Assembly (NCBI RefSeq): GCF_000430585.1
Contig: NZ_AUMH01000007.1
Location: 79,043 to 143,042 of the forward strand
Source of the DNA: Alicyclobacillus herbarius DSM 13609
GTDB taxonomy: Bacteria; Bacillota; Bacilli; Alicyclobacillales; Alicyclobacillaceae
DNA length: 64,000 bases
Reading direction: 5' to 3'
This document shows, piece after piece, positions 9,698 to 18,354 of this stretch. The position numbers were made by a program, and so were the translations under genes. The notes under the pieces were generated by a model, which saw only the letters and a list, made by a program, of their open reading frames with translations, searched no databases and was not told where the DNA came from. The stretch's first letter is position 1; the number at the start of each line of letters is the position of its first letter.

Positions 9698-10339
9698 CTA
9701 TTCGACAGCCGGATTTGGGTTTTCGTTCCAGGTCTCGTTGGTTCTCTGAAACGATGGACCAACCGAAATCGTGCCGTCCGATTCAATCCGGTATTGATAG
9801 AGATCCAAGGGTCGGGGTGCAGGTGAATCAGGGGTTGGAACCCCGTAAATGTTATATTGACTCCCGTGGCAGGGACACAAAAACCATTCCTTGCCGTTGC
9901 CGTATTTCGGGGCCACCGATTTCCCGTTTTCTTCGGAACCGTTTACGTGGCAGCCCAAATGCGTACAGGTATGGGACATGATCATCAGTTTCTTCTGATA
10001 CTTGATGACAAACACATCGTTGGACTTCTTTTGCGAGTTCCACGCGTCATCAATGGCCACGTCATAGCTTACGTGCGTTGGAAGTTTATCGTTAAAGTCC
10101 GATGGTTTCCAGGAGGTGCGGGAATAGCTTGCACTTGCCCCGCGGTGAATCGGGTCGAAGGCGCTGATAACGAGCGGGGACGCGATAAGCGCTCCCATGA
10201 ATGCACCTGTTCCACCCAAGACATATGTAAGAAACTGCCGTCGGGTTAACCCGTCCGTATCTGCGGAGGGGTCTGTTGATGCCCCGAAACGGGTTCGATG
10301 CAGTGGAGGTTGTGAATGATTCTGAAATTCTTCATCCAT
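9698..10339 (-). CDS. Rieske [2Fe-2S] protein, QcrA-like, with twin-arginine signal anchor
   Basis: 213 residues from the ATG at 10339, which has GAGGGGGA 7 bases upstream; an upstream ATG at 10405 is in frame but has no such site. A twin-arginine motif (LTRRQFL, 31-37) precedes a hydrophobic segment at about 38-61, so the protein is probably Tat-exported and membrane-anchored. The cluster ligands are in CTHLGC (125-130) and CPCHGS (155-160). The family takes electrons from menaquinol and passes them to cytochrome c in the bc/b6f-type complex. No qcrB or qcrC gene lies next to it, so its partner complex is not identifiable from this window. Confidence 0.88.
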   Translation of the reverse strand: MDEEFQNHSQPPLHRTRFGASTDPSADTDGLTRRQFLTYVLGGTGAFMGALIASPLVISAFDPIHRGASASYSRTSWKPSDFNDKLPTHVSYDVAIDDAWNSQKKSNDVFVIKYQKKLMIMSHTCTHLGCHVNGSEENGKSVAPKYGNGKEWFLCPCHGSQYNIYGVPTPDSPAPRPLDLYQYRIESDGTISVGPSFQRTNETWNENPNPAVE

Positions 10340-10462
10340 GACCGATTCCCCCTCGCACCCGTGAATGTGTGGCAAGGCCGTCGAATTCCGAACACCCTTT
10401 GCCATGCAAGCAGGACGCTACTTCACCCACAAACGCGTACAATAAGAATCAGGAACATATGA

Positions 10463-10468
10463 ATTATA
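10463..10468 (-). promoter_or_regulatory. Possible -10 box for the Rieske gene
   Basis: Read on the minus strand this is a perfect TATAAT, about 125 bases upstream of the Rieske start. The -35 region at 17-bp spacing (TTTCGC) is poor, so the promoter would need help from an activator or another sigma factor. Confidence 0.3.
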
Positions 10469-10507
10469 GCATTTCGTACTCGGAAGCGAAATATTTGATT
10501 TTTACAT

Positions 10508-10537
10508 CTAAAAAAGAACGCCGGTGAGACGGCGTTC
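10508..10537 (-). terminator. Terminator of the glutamate dehydrogenase gene
   Basis: An 8-bp perfect stem (GAACGCCG at 10516-10523 with CGGCGTTC at 10530-10537) and a 6-base loop are followed, in the direction of minus-strand transcription, by six or more Us (10510-10515). It begins 9 bases after the stop codon. Confidence 0.88.
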
Positions 10538-10546
10538 CTCGCCAAC

Positions 10547-11836
10547 TCAAATCCATCCGCGCCAGCGCATGGCTTCCGCAAGGGGACGGACGCCGGCCAT
10601 GTATGCGGCCAGTCGGGACGACACTTGGTAGCGCTCCGCCATTTGCAGGATGCTTTGCACCGAAGCGACCATCATTTTCTCAAGCCGCTGATTGACTTCC
10701 TCCTCGGTCCAATACCAGCCTTGATTGTTTTGTACCCACTCGAAGTAGGAGACGGTCACACCGCCCGCGTTGGCCAGCACGTCGGGGACAATCAACACGC
10801 CGTTCTCCCGCAAGATCTCCTCGGCCGCAGGGGTCGTTGGGCCATTGGCTGCCTCCACGATAATCGACGCGCGGATGCTGGCCGCGTTGTCGACCGTAAT
10901 CTGGTTCTCCAGCGCGGCGGGAACGAGGATGTCGCATTCCTGCAGGAGGAACTCGTCGCCCTTCAGCACTTCGGAGAAGTTGTTCGTCACCATGCCGAAG
11001 GAGTCCCGTTGGTCGAGCAGGTCGGGAATGTTGAGGCCGTTTTTGTCATACAAGCCGCCGCCGGCGTCACTGATGCCGACCACTTTGACCCCCCATTCGT
11101 GAAGGATGGCGGCCACATTGCTGCCCACATTCCCGAATCCTTGGATAAGCACGCGCAGGTCCTGGAGGTTGCGGTTTTGTTTCGCCGCCGCTTCCCGGAT
11201 GGCGATGCACACGCCGAGCGCGGTGGCCCGTTCACGGCCGGCTGAACCACCGAGGACAAGCGGTTTTCCGGTAATAAATCCAGGGGAGTCGTATTCTCGA
11301 ATCCGGCTGTACTCGTCGTACATCCAGGCCATGATTTGCGGATTTGTGTAGACGTCGGGGGCAGGGATGTCTTTTGTGGGTCCGACAATTTGACTGATGG
11401 CGCGGACATAACCACGGGCTAGACGTTCCTGCTCGTGGATGGACATCGTGCGCGGATCGCAAACAATTCCGCCCTTGGCGCCACCGTATGGAAGGTTGAA
11501 GATGCCACACTTGATACTCATCCATATGGAGAGGGCCTTCACTTCTTCGACGGTGACTGCGGGGTGAAAACGAATGCCACCCTTAGTCGGTCCGATGGCG
11601 TCGTTGTGCTGAGCCCGGTAGCCTGTGAACACCTCGACCTCGCCGTTATCCATGCGGACCGGAATGCGCACCGTAAGCGTTCGCACCGGTTCTTTCAGCA
11701 GTTCGTAGACCGTTTCCGAATAACCCAGACGTGTCAACGCTGCGTGTATGGCAGCTTGTGTGTTTGTCAGCACGTTTTCCGAGGCAGCCGGGCGGTTAGC
11801 ACCCGCTGCCAATCGTTTGCTGACCTGAGTACTCAT
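10547..11836 (-). CDS. Glutamate dehydrogenase (RocG/GudB family)
   Basis: 429 residues from the ATG at 11836, preceded by GAGGAG with 9 bases spacing; an in-frame upstream ATG (11863) has no site. The enzyme interconverts glutamate with 2-oxoglutarate plus ammonia. The substrate-binding [11 protein letters not shown] lies at 82-92, the catalytic Lys121 in [10 protein letters not shown], and the NAD-binding GFGNVG at 233-238. Length and N-terminus resemble the NAD-linked catabolic enzymes of Bacilli, but which of RocG or GudB cannot be told. It is monocistronic, with its own promoter and a strong terminator. Confidence 0.96.
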   Translation of the reverse strand: MSTQVSKRLAAGANRPAASENVLTNTQAAIHAALTRLGYSETVYELLKEPVRTLTVRIPVRMDNGEVEVFTGYRAQHNDAIGPTKGGIRFHPAVTVEEVKALSIWMSIKCGIFNLPYGGAKGGIVCDPRTMSIHEQERLARGYVRAISQIVGPTKDIPAPDVYTNPQIMAWMYDEYSRIREYDSPGFITGKPLVLGGSAGRERATALGVCIAIREAAAKQNRNLQDLRVLIQGFGNVGSNVAAILHEWGVKVVGISDAGGGLYDKNGLNIPDLLDQRDSFGMVTNNFSEVLKGDEFLLQECDILVPAALENQITVDNAASIRASIIVEAANGPTTPAAEEILRENGVLIVPDVLANAGGVTVSYFEWVQNNQGWYWTEEEVNQRLEKMMVASVQSILQMAERYQVSSRLAAYMAGVRPLAEAMRWRGWI

Positions 11837-11889
11837 GCCAAGGACGCTCCTCTCGCATCGCAACCTGATGATTTCTCAAACCCTGATAC

Positions 11890-11918
11890 ATAATAAATCA
11901 GTCGAGTCTTGTTGGAAA
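11890..11918 (-). promoter_or_regulatory. Sigma-A promoter of the glutamate dehydrogenase gene
   Basis: On the minus strand TTTCCA (rc of 11913-11918) and TATTAT (rc of 11890-11895) are 17 bases apart, about 50 bases upstream of the start codon. Confidence 0.5.
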
Positions 11919-11935
11919 GTGCAGTTTTACAGGTC

Positions 11936-12080
11936 GTCCGGAACGGGGTCAAAACTCCCCTTTCGCATTGCTTCGCCAGCGCCCAAAATGCTCCCTCACG
12001 TACTGAAATACGTACGCTCGGCTCGCATTTTGGGCTCGCTTCCTTGCACTGCTCGGGTCTTACCTAACCCCGTTTCGGAC
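11936..12080. repeat. Long imperfect inverted-repeat element with GTCCGGAACGGGGT ends
   Basis: The ends GTCCGGAACGGGGT (11936-11949) and ACCCCGTTTCGGAC (12067-12080) are inverted repeats with one mismatch in 14. Inside are a second inverted pair, GCCCAAAATGC / GCATTTTGGGC, and a central GTAC-GAAATA-CGTAC palindrome, so the whole segment can fold into one long hairpin. TGCAGTTTTA occurs as a direct repeat just outside both ends (11920-11929 and 12082-12091). A related, shorter element occurs at 21821-21883. It codes for nothing recognisable and lies between the glutamate dehydrogenase promoter and the DUF2254 gene. Confidence 0.65.
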
Positions 12081-12115
12081 ATGCAGTTTTAAGCCGTAAA
12101 GGAGAGAACGACGAC

Positions 12116-13606
12116 GTGCGACAGCGGCCTAAGAACCTGTCCTTCTCGTCTGTGCTTGGCCACCTACGCGGCGTCGCTTCGTCCTGGGTATTTCATTTGC
12201 TGCTGGCGGCTTTGCTTATCATCGCGGTCTTTCTATATCCGCCGGAAATTTTCTCTGGGGATACCGACACCGCCCGCAACTACCTGAATACCATCGTTTC
12301 TTCGCTTTCCACCATTTTGGCCCTCGCTATCTCCATTATACTCGTTGCGATACAGCTTGCGGCGAGCAATTATACCCACCGAGTGCTCGACTTTTATGTC
12401 CGCCTGCCGTACAACGCGTCGCTGTTTCTTCTCTACCTCGTGACCATCATGCACAGTTTCGTCCTCATGGCGAAAATTCGCGATCCACTTCGCGATCCGC
12501 TACCCAAGGCCTTGGTGCCGGAGATGAGCGCCGATTTAGTCCTAGTCATCATTTGCTTCGTCAGCATGCTCGTCTACATGTATGCGGTGGTCCAACTCCT
12601 CAAGCCCGAGCGCATTATTCATCTGGTCATCCGCGACTACCAGCGCGCCTGCCGGAAGTGCAACTGGCACGCCGCGTTGGACAATATCGAGCAGATCTGT
12701 GACATTGCCAAGCGGGCCGCCTCGGCCAGCGATTCGGTCACCGGCATGCACTGCGTGGAAGTCATGCGCGACATCGGTGCCGAGCTGCCGTTGCCTCGCG
12801 GTGAGGCCGATCCGGTCGTCAAAGTGCACGAAAACCTGGTCGACCAGTGGGTGGAGATTGTGGGGGTGTCGGTCAAAGAGAAAGAAACCGGCTTGGTCTA
12901 CGCGGTCCTTGATGCCCTGCAGGCACAGGGGCAACTGTACATCGAGGGGCGCTTCTGGCCGGGCGCTGTGGTTGTCATCAAGGCGTACCGGCATCTCGTC
13001 TTCAATCACCTGTTGGCCGAGGGCCAGGTGTTTGACATCGAACAGGTCGCAGGTCGATTGTATCACTTGGCCTTTGACGCGGTGTCCCGCGGACGGCGCG
13101 GGCAGGACTTCAGTCTGCGCACGTGGAGCGTCATTGAGACTATTGCCGAATCGGTGTTCACCAGCCAATCGCAGGTCAGTTCCGCCCTGGTGGCCGGATT
13201 TCTCCTGGCCGAGCAAATTCAACCGACCCTGGCCGGGCTGCCGGAAACGGAGCAGCGTGCGCGGGCCATCACCACATATTTCGAGCTGTGGAAGTCGTTT
13301 GCCTTGGGGGCGACACGTCGGGATGCCGCTCGTTGGGCCCGTTGGTGGTCAGAACACGTGCAGGACGAGGAGCTGGTACGCGCCGGACAAAACTTGGCCT
13401 TACTTCTGGCTGAACACCTGGAACGGCAAGACGTCGTGAATACCCTGCGTTACGTTTGGGACTGGCCCGATGGGGCGTCACCCGAACTGCCGGACGATTT
13501 TCGTCCGGGGGCGGCGGGGTTGTTCGATGGCTGGCCTGTATCTTCCAACAGCGAGCGGATTCGCGACCGGTCTGGGGTGACAAACAGTGTCCGCTGCCCC
13601 TCATAA
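12116..13606 (+). CDS. DUF2254-like membrane protein of unknown function
   Basis: 496 residues from a GTG with AAAGGAGAG about 9 bases upstream. Four membrane segments are predicted at about 23-42, 58-82, 101-119 and 139-162; the second is followed by the family-like stretch ILVAIQLAASNYTHRVLDFYVR. The remaining two thirds is a soluble, mostly helical region with no motif I recognise. The match is to predicted membrane proteins of the DUF2254 group, whose function is unknown. The last 51 codons overlap, tail to tail, the end of rqcH on the other strand. There is no obvious terminator between the two genes. Confidence 0.8.
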   Translation: MRQRPKNLSFSSVLGHLRGVASSWVFHLLLAALLIIAVFLYPPEIFSGDTDTARNYLNTIVSSLSTILALAISIILVAIQLAASNYTHRVLDFYVRLPYNASLFLLYLVTIMHSFVLMAKIRDPLRDPLPKALVPEMSADLVLVIICFVSMLVYMYAVVQLLKPERIIHLVIRDYQRACRKCNWHAALDNIEQICDIAKRAASASDSVTGMHCVEVMRDIGAELPLPRGEADPVVKVHENLVDQWVEIVGVSVKEKETGLVYAVLDALQAQGQLYIEGRFWPGAVVVIKAYRHLVFNHLLAEGQVFDIEQVAGRLYHLAFDAVSRGRRGQDFSLRTWSVIETIAESVFTSQSQVSSALVAGFLLAEQIQPTLAGLPETEQRARAITTYFELWKSFALGATRRDAARWARWWSEHVQDEELVRAGQNLALLLAEHLERQDVVNTLRYVWDWPDGASPELPDDFRPGAAGLFDGWPVSSNSERIRDRSGVTNSVRCPS

Positions 13607-15333
13607 AGCACGAATCCAGGGCGTGCCCCGTTCGGTTTCCAGACGTGTCGGACCTCCGTGTAGTCGACGGGAACGTGCGAAGAGTCCCGTGCCTTACTGT
13701 AATACGCGGCGAGCATGGCCGCCTCGAACAGCGTGTCTTCGGGCACCGCCTCTGCTTGGCGGCGAATGATGACGTGGGATCCCGGCTGGCCTTTGACGTG
13801 CAGCCAGATGTCGTCCGGTCGGCTTTGGCGCAAGGTGAGACGGTCGTTTTGCTGGTTGCTGCGACCTACCAGAATCGTCCAGCCGTCCCGGCTGACAAAC
13901 GTATGCGGAAGAAAACCGTTCCGCCTTTGCGCCGTTTGCCGCTGTCCTTTGTGGCGGTGTTCTGGTCGGTTTGTATGACGCTTAGGATCCGCTTTTAAGA
14001 ACCCTTCCTCAACCAGTTCGTCCTTGAGGGCAGAGAGTTGTTCCGCATCGGCGTCCTGTACCTGAACCCGGCAGGATTCCAAATAGTGCATATCCGCCAA
14101 GGTCTGATCCAATTCCTCTCTGGCCAGCGTCAACGCCCGTTTTCGTTTGCTGGCCTGTTTGAAGTAGGCCTGCGCGTTTTCCGTCGCCGACTTGGCCGGA
14201 TCGAGCGCGATGGTAATGGGGCGGTTATTCTCGTAAAAGTTTTCGAGCGTTACTTGGCTCAACCCTTTTTCCACCTGGTGCGCAAATGCGGTTAAAACTT
14301 CGCCCTGAATTCGCAGCTGTTCGTGTTCTTTTGCATTTGCCAGCTCCGCTTCCAAACGGGTGCGTTTTCCACGCAGCTTATCTAGCTGTTCAGAGAGGGC
14401 CTGCATGAGGCTGGCCTTTTGTCCCGTCACCACTTGTTGCGCTTTGTTTTCCTCGGCAAAATCCGCCAACGCCGCATCGAAAGAAGGCACTTCCCGCAAA
14501 CGAGGGTATGCCGTCAGGCGAAACGGAGCGCACGCCACGGCACGCCCCAGCTCGTCCAGACCGACGCTGGCTGGCTCACCCCCGGACATTGCGAGCATCG
14601 CCAGTTCCTTCAGCACGTCTACAGTGTGACGTGGGTCGGGCAAATCCGGGGCGTCCAGGTTGCTGCGCGACCGTGCACGGTGGAGGACTTCGCGGGCGCT
14701 GGCCGGGCCGATGCCTGCGACATGACGCATCAACGCTTTCGCCCAGGTTTTCTCATCCGTAATCTCCTCGTTCGCAAACGACGCCAACGCTTGGGGCGTG
14801 GCTGCGGCCGCCGGTATGCGGTCTTGGGCGGGGGGGCGGACGTAATCGAGTCCCGGGAGAATCTGACGGACGCGACTGAGGTCAGCGGGCACTCGGACCA
14901 CGGCATCGATGATGCGCAGCGGTCGCCCCTCGTTGTCCGCACGGCATAAGATGAGATTGCTGTGTTTCCCCATTAGTTCCAAAGTGAGCGTATACACCGC
15001 TGCGTCGCCAATCTCATCCACCGTGTCGATGACCAGTTCGAGGATGCGGTCCCATTCGTGCTGGCGCACCGAGCGGATCCGCCCTCCGGCTACGTATTTG
15101 CGCACAAGCATGCAGAACATGGGCGGATCTTGCGGGTTGTCGGGCCGAGCGGCAAACACGGTATGGGCGCGCTCGCGCCCGCGTTCGGCCGAGAGCAACA
15201 GCCGCTCTGTCCCTGCCTTGCGTACGGTCAAGACCAGCGTCCGTTCGGTTGGCTGGTGCACCTTATCAATTCGCGCTCCACGGTACTTCGCATTCCATTC
15301 ACGGACCAGTGCGGCCACTGCCAATCCATCCAT
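13450..15333 (-). CDS. rqcH: Ribosome quality control protein RqcH (NEMF/Rqc2, NFACT family)
   Basis: 627 residues from the ATG at 15333, with GGAGGG 6 bases upstream (another ATG two codons earlier overlaps that site). RqcH binds stalled 50S subunits and recruits tRNA-Ala to add alanine tails that mark the chain for degradation. The NFACT-N domain has the Asp-Arg pair D95-R96 needed for tRNA work in the family; a long charged coiled coil spans roughly 280-430; the NFACT-R block NDRLTLRQSRPDDIWLHVKG with PGSHVII after it lies near 485-515. The tail is rich in Ser, Gly and Pro. It equals yloA (fbpA) of B. subtilis, which also neighbours the yloB ATPase. Confidence 0.93.
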   Translation of the reverse strand: MDGLAVAALVREWNAKYRGARIDKVHQPTERTLVLTVRKAGTERLLLSAERGRERAHTVFAARPDNPQDPPMFCMLVRKYVAGGRIRSVRQHEWDRILELVIDTVDEIGDAAVYTLTLELMGKHSNLILCRADNEGRPLRIIDAVVRVPADLSRVRQILPGLDYVRPPAQDRIPAAAATPQALASFANEEITDEKTWAKALMRHVAGIGPASAREVLHRARSRSNLDAPDLPDPRHTVDVLKELAMLAMSGGEPASVGLDELGRAVACAPFRLTAYPRLREVPSFDAALADFAEENKAQQVVTGQKASLMQALSEQLDKLRGKRTRLEAELANAKEHEQLRIQGEVLTAFAHQVEKGLSQVTLENFYENNRPITIALDPAKSATENAQAYFKQASKRKRALTLAREELDQTLADMHYLESCRVQVQDADAEQLSALKDELVEEGFLKADPKRHTNRPEHRHKGQRQTAQRRNGFLPHTFVSRDGWTILVGRSNQQNDRLTLRQSRPDDIWLHVKGQPGSHVIIRRQAEAVPEDTLFEAAMLAAYYSKARDSSHVPVDYTEVRHVWKPNGARPGFVLYEGQRTLFVTPDRSRIRSLLEDTGQPSNNPAAPGRKSSGSSGDAPSGQSQT

Positions 15334-15475
15334 GTTCATCCCTCCACCAAAGCCTATGGCTCGGACATGTTTCCCACCGTACAAGCATATGCATTACAGG
15401 ACAAAGGGTAAAGAGGGCACTGAAGCGGTAGGCGCGCACCGCCTTCAGATGCCAGAGGTTAAAGGGGTGGCTCCG

Positions 15476-18184
15476 GTGGAGAAGAATTGGCACGCGCTGG
15501 CCGCCAGCGATTGTCTGGCAATTCTTGAGGCGACACCTTCCGGTCTAGCCCTGGAGGAGGTCGAGAGGCGACGTCAAAAGTATGGCGTCAACCAGCTGGT
15601 CGAGGGGCAAAAGGTCTCACTCTTAACGGTGTTCTTGAACCAGTTCCGCGATTTCATGATCTTGGTCTTGATTGCGGCCACACTGATTTCCGGACTGCTC
15701 GGCGAGTACACGGATGCAATCACCATCATCGCCATCATCATCCTCAACGGCGTCCTTGGGTTTATCCAGGAGGTGCGGGCGGAAAAGTCGCTGGCCGCGC
15801 TGAAGGCGTTAACCGCCCCGAACGCCCGCGTGCGCCGGGCAGGCGAGGTGGTCACGGTGCCTGCCAAGGAATTGGTGCCTGGGGACATCGTGCTCTTGGA
15901 GAGTGGGGACCGGGTGCCAGCCGATGGACGCCTGTTGTCGGCGCAAGCCTTATCCGTCGAGGAGTCCTCGCTGACGGGGGAATCGGTGCCGGTCAATAAA
16001 CAGGCGACTCTCTTTGTCGATCCGGTCTCGAGTATCGGCGACCGCCGCAACATGGTGTACATGGGGACGATGGTCACCCGTGGCAAGGCGGAGTTTGTCG
16101 TGACGGAGACGGGCATGGCCACGGAAATGGGCAAGATTGCCGACCTGATGCAGCAGTCGGACGAGACGATGACACCGCTTCAGCGTCGGCTTGACCAACT
16201 CGGCCGCGTCCTTGTCTGGTTGGCACTGGGCATCACTCTGCTGGTGGTCGTGGCGGGGGTTCTGCACGGACACAAACTGTACGAAATGTTCTTGGCTGGG
16301 GTGAGCCTCGCGGTCGCGGCGATTCCAGAGGGCTTGCCGGCCATCGTCACGATTGCCTTGGCGCTTGGCGTGCAACGGATGATTAAGCGGCACGCAATTG
16401 TCCGCAAACTCCCGTCGGTCGAAACCCTCGGCTGCGCGACCGTGGTCTGTTCCGACAAAACGGGAACGCTGACTCAAAACCGCATGACCGTCCAACGGGT
16501 CTGGGCCGACGGAGAATGGTTTCGGGTTACGGGTGCCGGCTACACCCCGGTTGGCAACTTTGTCTACGAGGACCGCTCGATTCAGCCGCTGCGCCGTCCG
16601 GCCTTAAAGCGGTTGATCGAAATCGCGGCGGTTTGCAACAACGCCACCCTTAAACCGCAAGGGGATGGAGAGGGTTGGCAGCTAGATGGCGATCCGACCG
16701 AGGGTGCTCTGCTGGTCATGGCGGTGAAGGCCGGGTTTGGCGGGCAGGAAGCTGGATTCGAGCGGATCGACGAGATTCCGTTTGAGTCGGAGCGCAAGTT
16801 GATGTCGGTTCTTGTGCGGCATGGGAACGAGGTCTTGTTGCTGACCAAAGGCGCCCCGGACGTCCTCTTGGATCGCTCGAGCAAGGTGCTGACCGGGGGA
16901 CGCGAAGAACCGCTCTCGCAAGGCTTGCGCAAGCAAATCCTAGCGGCCAATCAACAAATGGCCACCCAGGCCTTGCGCAATCTGGCCTTTGGCTACCGGC
17001 GTTTTCCGAGCGTCGAGGCGGCCAAGGAAGCGCGTGACCCAGAATCAGAGCTGGTATTTACCGGTATGGCCGGGATGATGGACCCGCCGCGCGAGGAGGT
17101 CTACCAGGCCATTGCAACCTGTCACCGCGCCGGCGTGGCGACTGTCATGATTACCGGCGACCATCAGGAGACGGCAACGGCTATCGCGCGCCAGCTGGAA
17201 ATCCTTCCTGAAGGTGGACGCGTGGTAACGGGAGCGCAGCTGGACGCGATGTCGGACGACGAGTTGGCACAAAAGGCGCGGGATATCTATGTGTACGCGC
17301 GCGTGTCGCCCGAACACAAGCTGCGCATTGTCCGCGCCTTACAAAGCCAAGGCGACATTGTCGCCATGACGGGGGACGGCGTGAACGATGCACCCGCCAT
17401 CAAGCAAGCCGATATCGGCATTGCGATGGGGAATACCGGCACGGACGTGGCCAAAGAAGCGGCTGCCCTGGTGCTCGCGGATGACAACTTTGCCACCATC
17501 GTGGCGGCGATTGAGGAAGGCCGGGGGATTTACGACAACATCAAGAAGTTTATCCGGTACCTTTTGGCCAGCAACGTCGGGGAAATCATCACCATGTTCT
17601 TTGCCATGCTCGCCGGGTTACCCCTGCCTTTGCTGCCGATTCAAATCCTGTGGGTGAATCTCGTGACCGACGGCCTGCCGGCGATTGCCTTGGGGGTGGA
17701 CCCGATTGAGAAGGATATCATGGATCGACCGCCTCGCGACGTCAGCGAAGGCATCTTTTCAGGGGGCTTGGGAATCAAGATTCTCAGCCGCGGTGTGCTC
17801 ATCGGCCTCGTGACCCTGGCGGTGTTCTTCTGGTCTTTGCGGCAAAACCCGCAGAACTTGGCCCAGGCGCAGACGATGGCTTACGCCACGCTGACGATGG
17901 CGCAGCTAATTCTCGTTTTCGACTGTCGGAGTTTGGAAGGGGGCATTTTCAAACGCAACCTGTTTGAAAACGTATGGCTCCTGTTGGCGGTGGCATCTTC
18001 GGTGGTATTGTTTCTCATCACCTTGTACGTCCCGTTTATCGCCAAGGCGTTCAACACGGTGCCGTTGGGAGCTGTAGAGTGGGGGATTGTCCTCATCGCC
18101 GCGGCCATTCCGACGTTTGCGCTGTCCTTGCGCAGAGCCGGCCGCAGGGCGATGCGACCGAAGGTTTCCATCCGCGAGGTTTAG
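15476..18184 (+). CDS. P-type Ca2+-transporting ATPase (YloB/PMR1-like)
   Basis: 902 residues from the GTG at 15476, chosen because AAAGGGG stands 8 bases upstream and the protein then opens with [13 protein letters not shown], as in the family; ATG 15449 and GTG 15467 are in-frame alternatives. Reading further upstream would be antisense to rqcH. The enzyme exports or sequesters Ca2+ using ATP. Visible motifs are TGES near 167, PEGLP in membrane segment 4, the phosphorylated Asp327 in [12 protein letters not shown], and [12 protein letters not shown] near 632; about ten membrane segments are apparent. It is transcribed divergently from rqcH, as in B. subtilis yloA-yloB. Confidence 0.93.
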   Translation: MEKNWHALAASDCLAILEATPSGLALEEVERRRQKYGVNQLVEGQKVSLLTVFLNQFRDFMILVLIAATLISGLLGEYTDAITIIAIIILNGVLGFIQEVRAEKSLAALKALTAPNARVRRAGEVVTVPAKELVPGDIVLLESGDRVPADGRLLSAQALSVEESSLTGESVPVNKQATLFVDPVSSIGDRRNMVYMGTMVTRGKAEFVVTETGMATEMGKIADLMQQSDETMTPLQRRLDQLGRVLVWLALGITLLVVVAGVLHGHKLYEMFLAGVSLAVAAIPEGLPAIVTIALALGVQRMIKRHAIVRKLPSVETLGCATVVCSDKTGTLTQNRMTVQRVWADGEWFRVTGAGYTPVGNFVYEDRSIQPLRRPALKRLIEIAAVCNNATLKPQGDGEGWQLDGDPTEGALLVMAVKAGFGGQEAGFERIDEIPFESERKLMSVLVRHGNEVLLLTKGAPDVLLDRSSKVLTGGREEPLSQGLRKQILAANQQMATQALRNLAFGYRRFPSVEAAKEARDPESELVFTGMAGMMDPPREEVYQAIATCHRAGVATVMITGDHQETATAIARQLEILPEGGRVVTGAQLDAMSDDELAQKARDIYVYARVSPEHKLRIVRALQSQGDIVAMTGDGVNDAPAIKQADIGIAMGNTGTDVAKEAAALVLADDNFATIVAAIEEGRGIYDNIKKFIRYLLASNVGEIITMFFAMLAGLPLPLLPIQILWVNLVTDGLPAIALGVDPIEKDIMDRPPRDVSEGIFSGGLGIKILSRGVLIGLVTLAVFFWSLRQNPQNLAQAQTMAYATLTMAQLILVFDCRSLEGGIFKRNLFENVWLLLAVASSVVLFLITLYVPFIAKAFNTVPLGAVEWGIVLIAAAIPTFALSLRRAGRRAMRPKVSIREV

Positions 18185-18247
18185 CTTCAGCTCAGTCTGA
18201 ACGCGCCGCGAGGCTACGAGCGCCTCGCCTCGACGCGCCAGCAAGAA

Positions 18248-18282
18248 GGCCACGCCGAAACCCATCCGGGCTCGACGTGGCC
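18248..18282. terminator. Possible shared hairpin between convergent ATPase and exporter genes
   Basis: GGCCACG (18248-18254) pairs with CGTGGCC (18276-18282) around a 21-base loop, in the 170-base gap between two convergent genes. Minus-strand transcripts would read UUCUUGCU after the stem, plus-strand ones GUUUCGCGUUCUU, so termination is possible but weak. A second small hairpin, CGAGGC/GCCTCG, sits about 30 bases to the left. Confidence 0.35.
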
Positions 18283-18354
18283 GTTTCGCGTTCTTCCTCT
18301 GGTGTCTCGTTGTTCTCAATCCGCCATTGCCCTGTCGTTGCCGCGGCCGCTCAG

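Noticed and set aside
11920..12091. Insertion sequence or MITE with target duplication
   Set aside because: No transposase gene, and the TGCAGTTTTA repeats stand 6 and 1 bases from the arms, so a clean target duplication is not shown; kept only as a repeat.
14909..15448. Upstream extension of the calcium ATPase reading frame
   Set aside because: It runs antisense through rqcH and its translation is Ser/Arg-rich with no family match; the AAAGGGG site at 15461 marks the real start.
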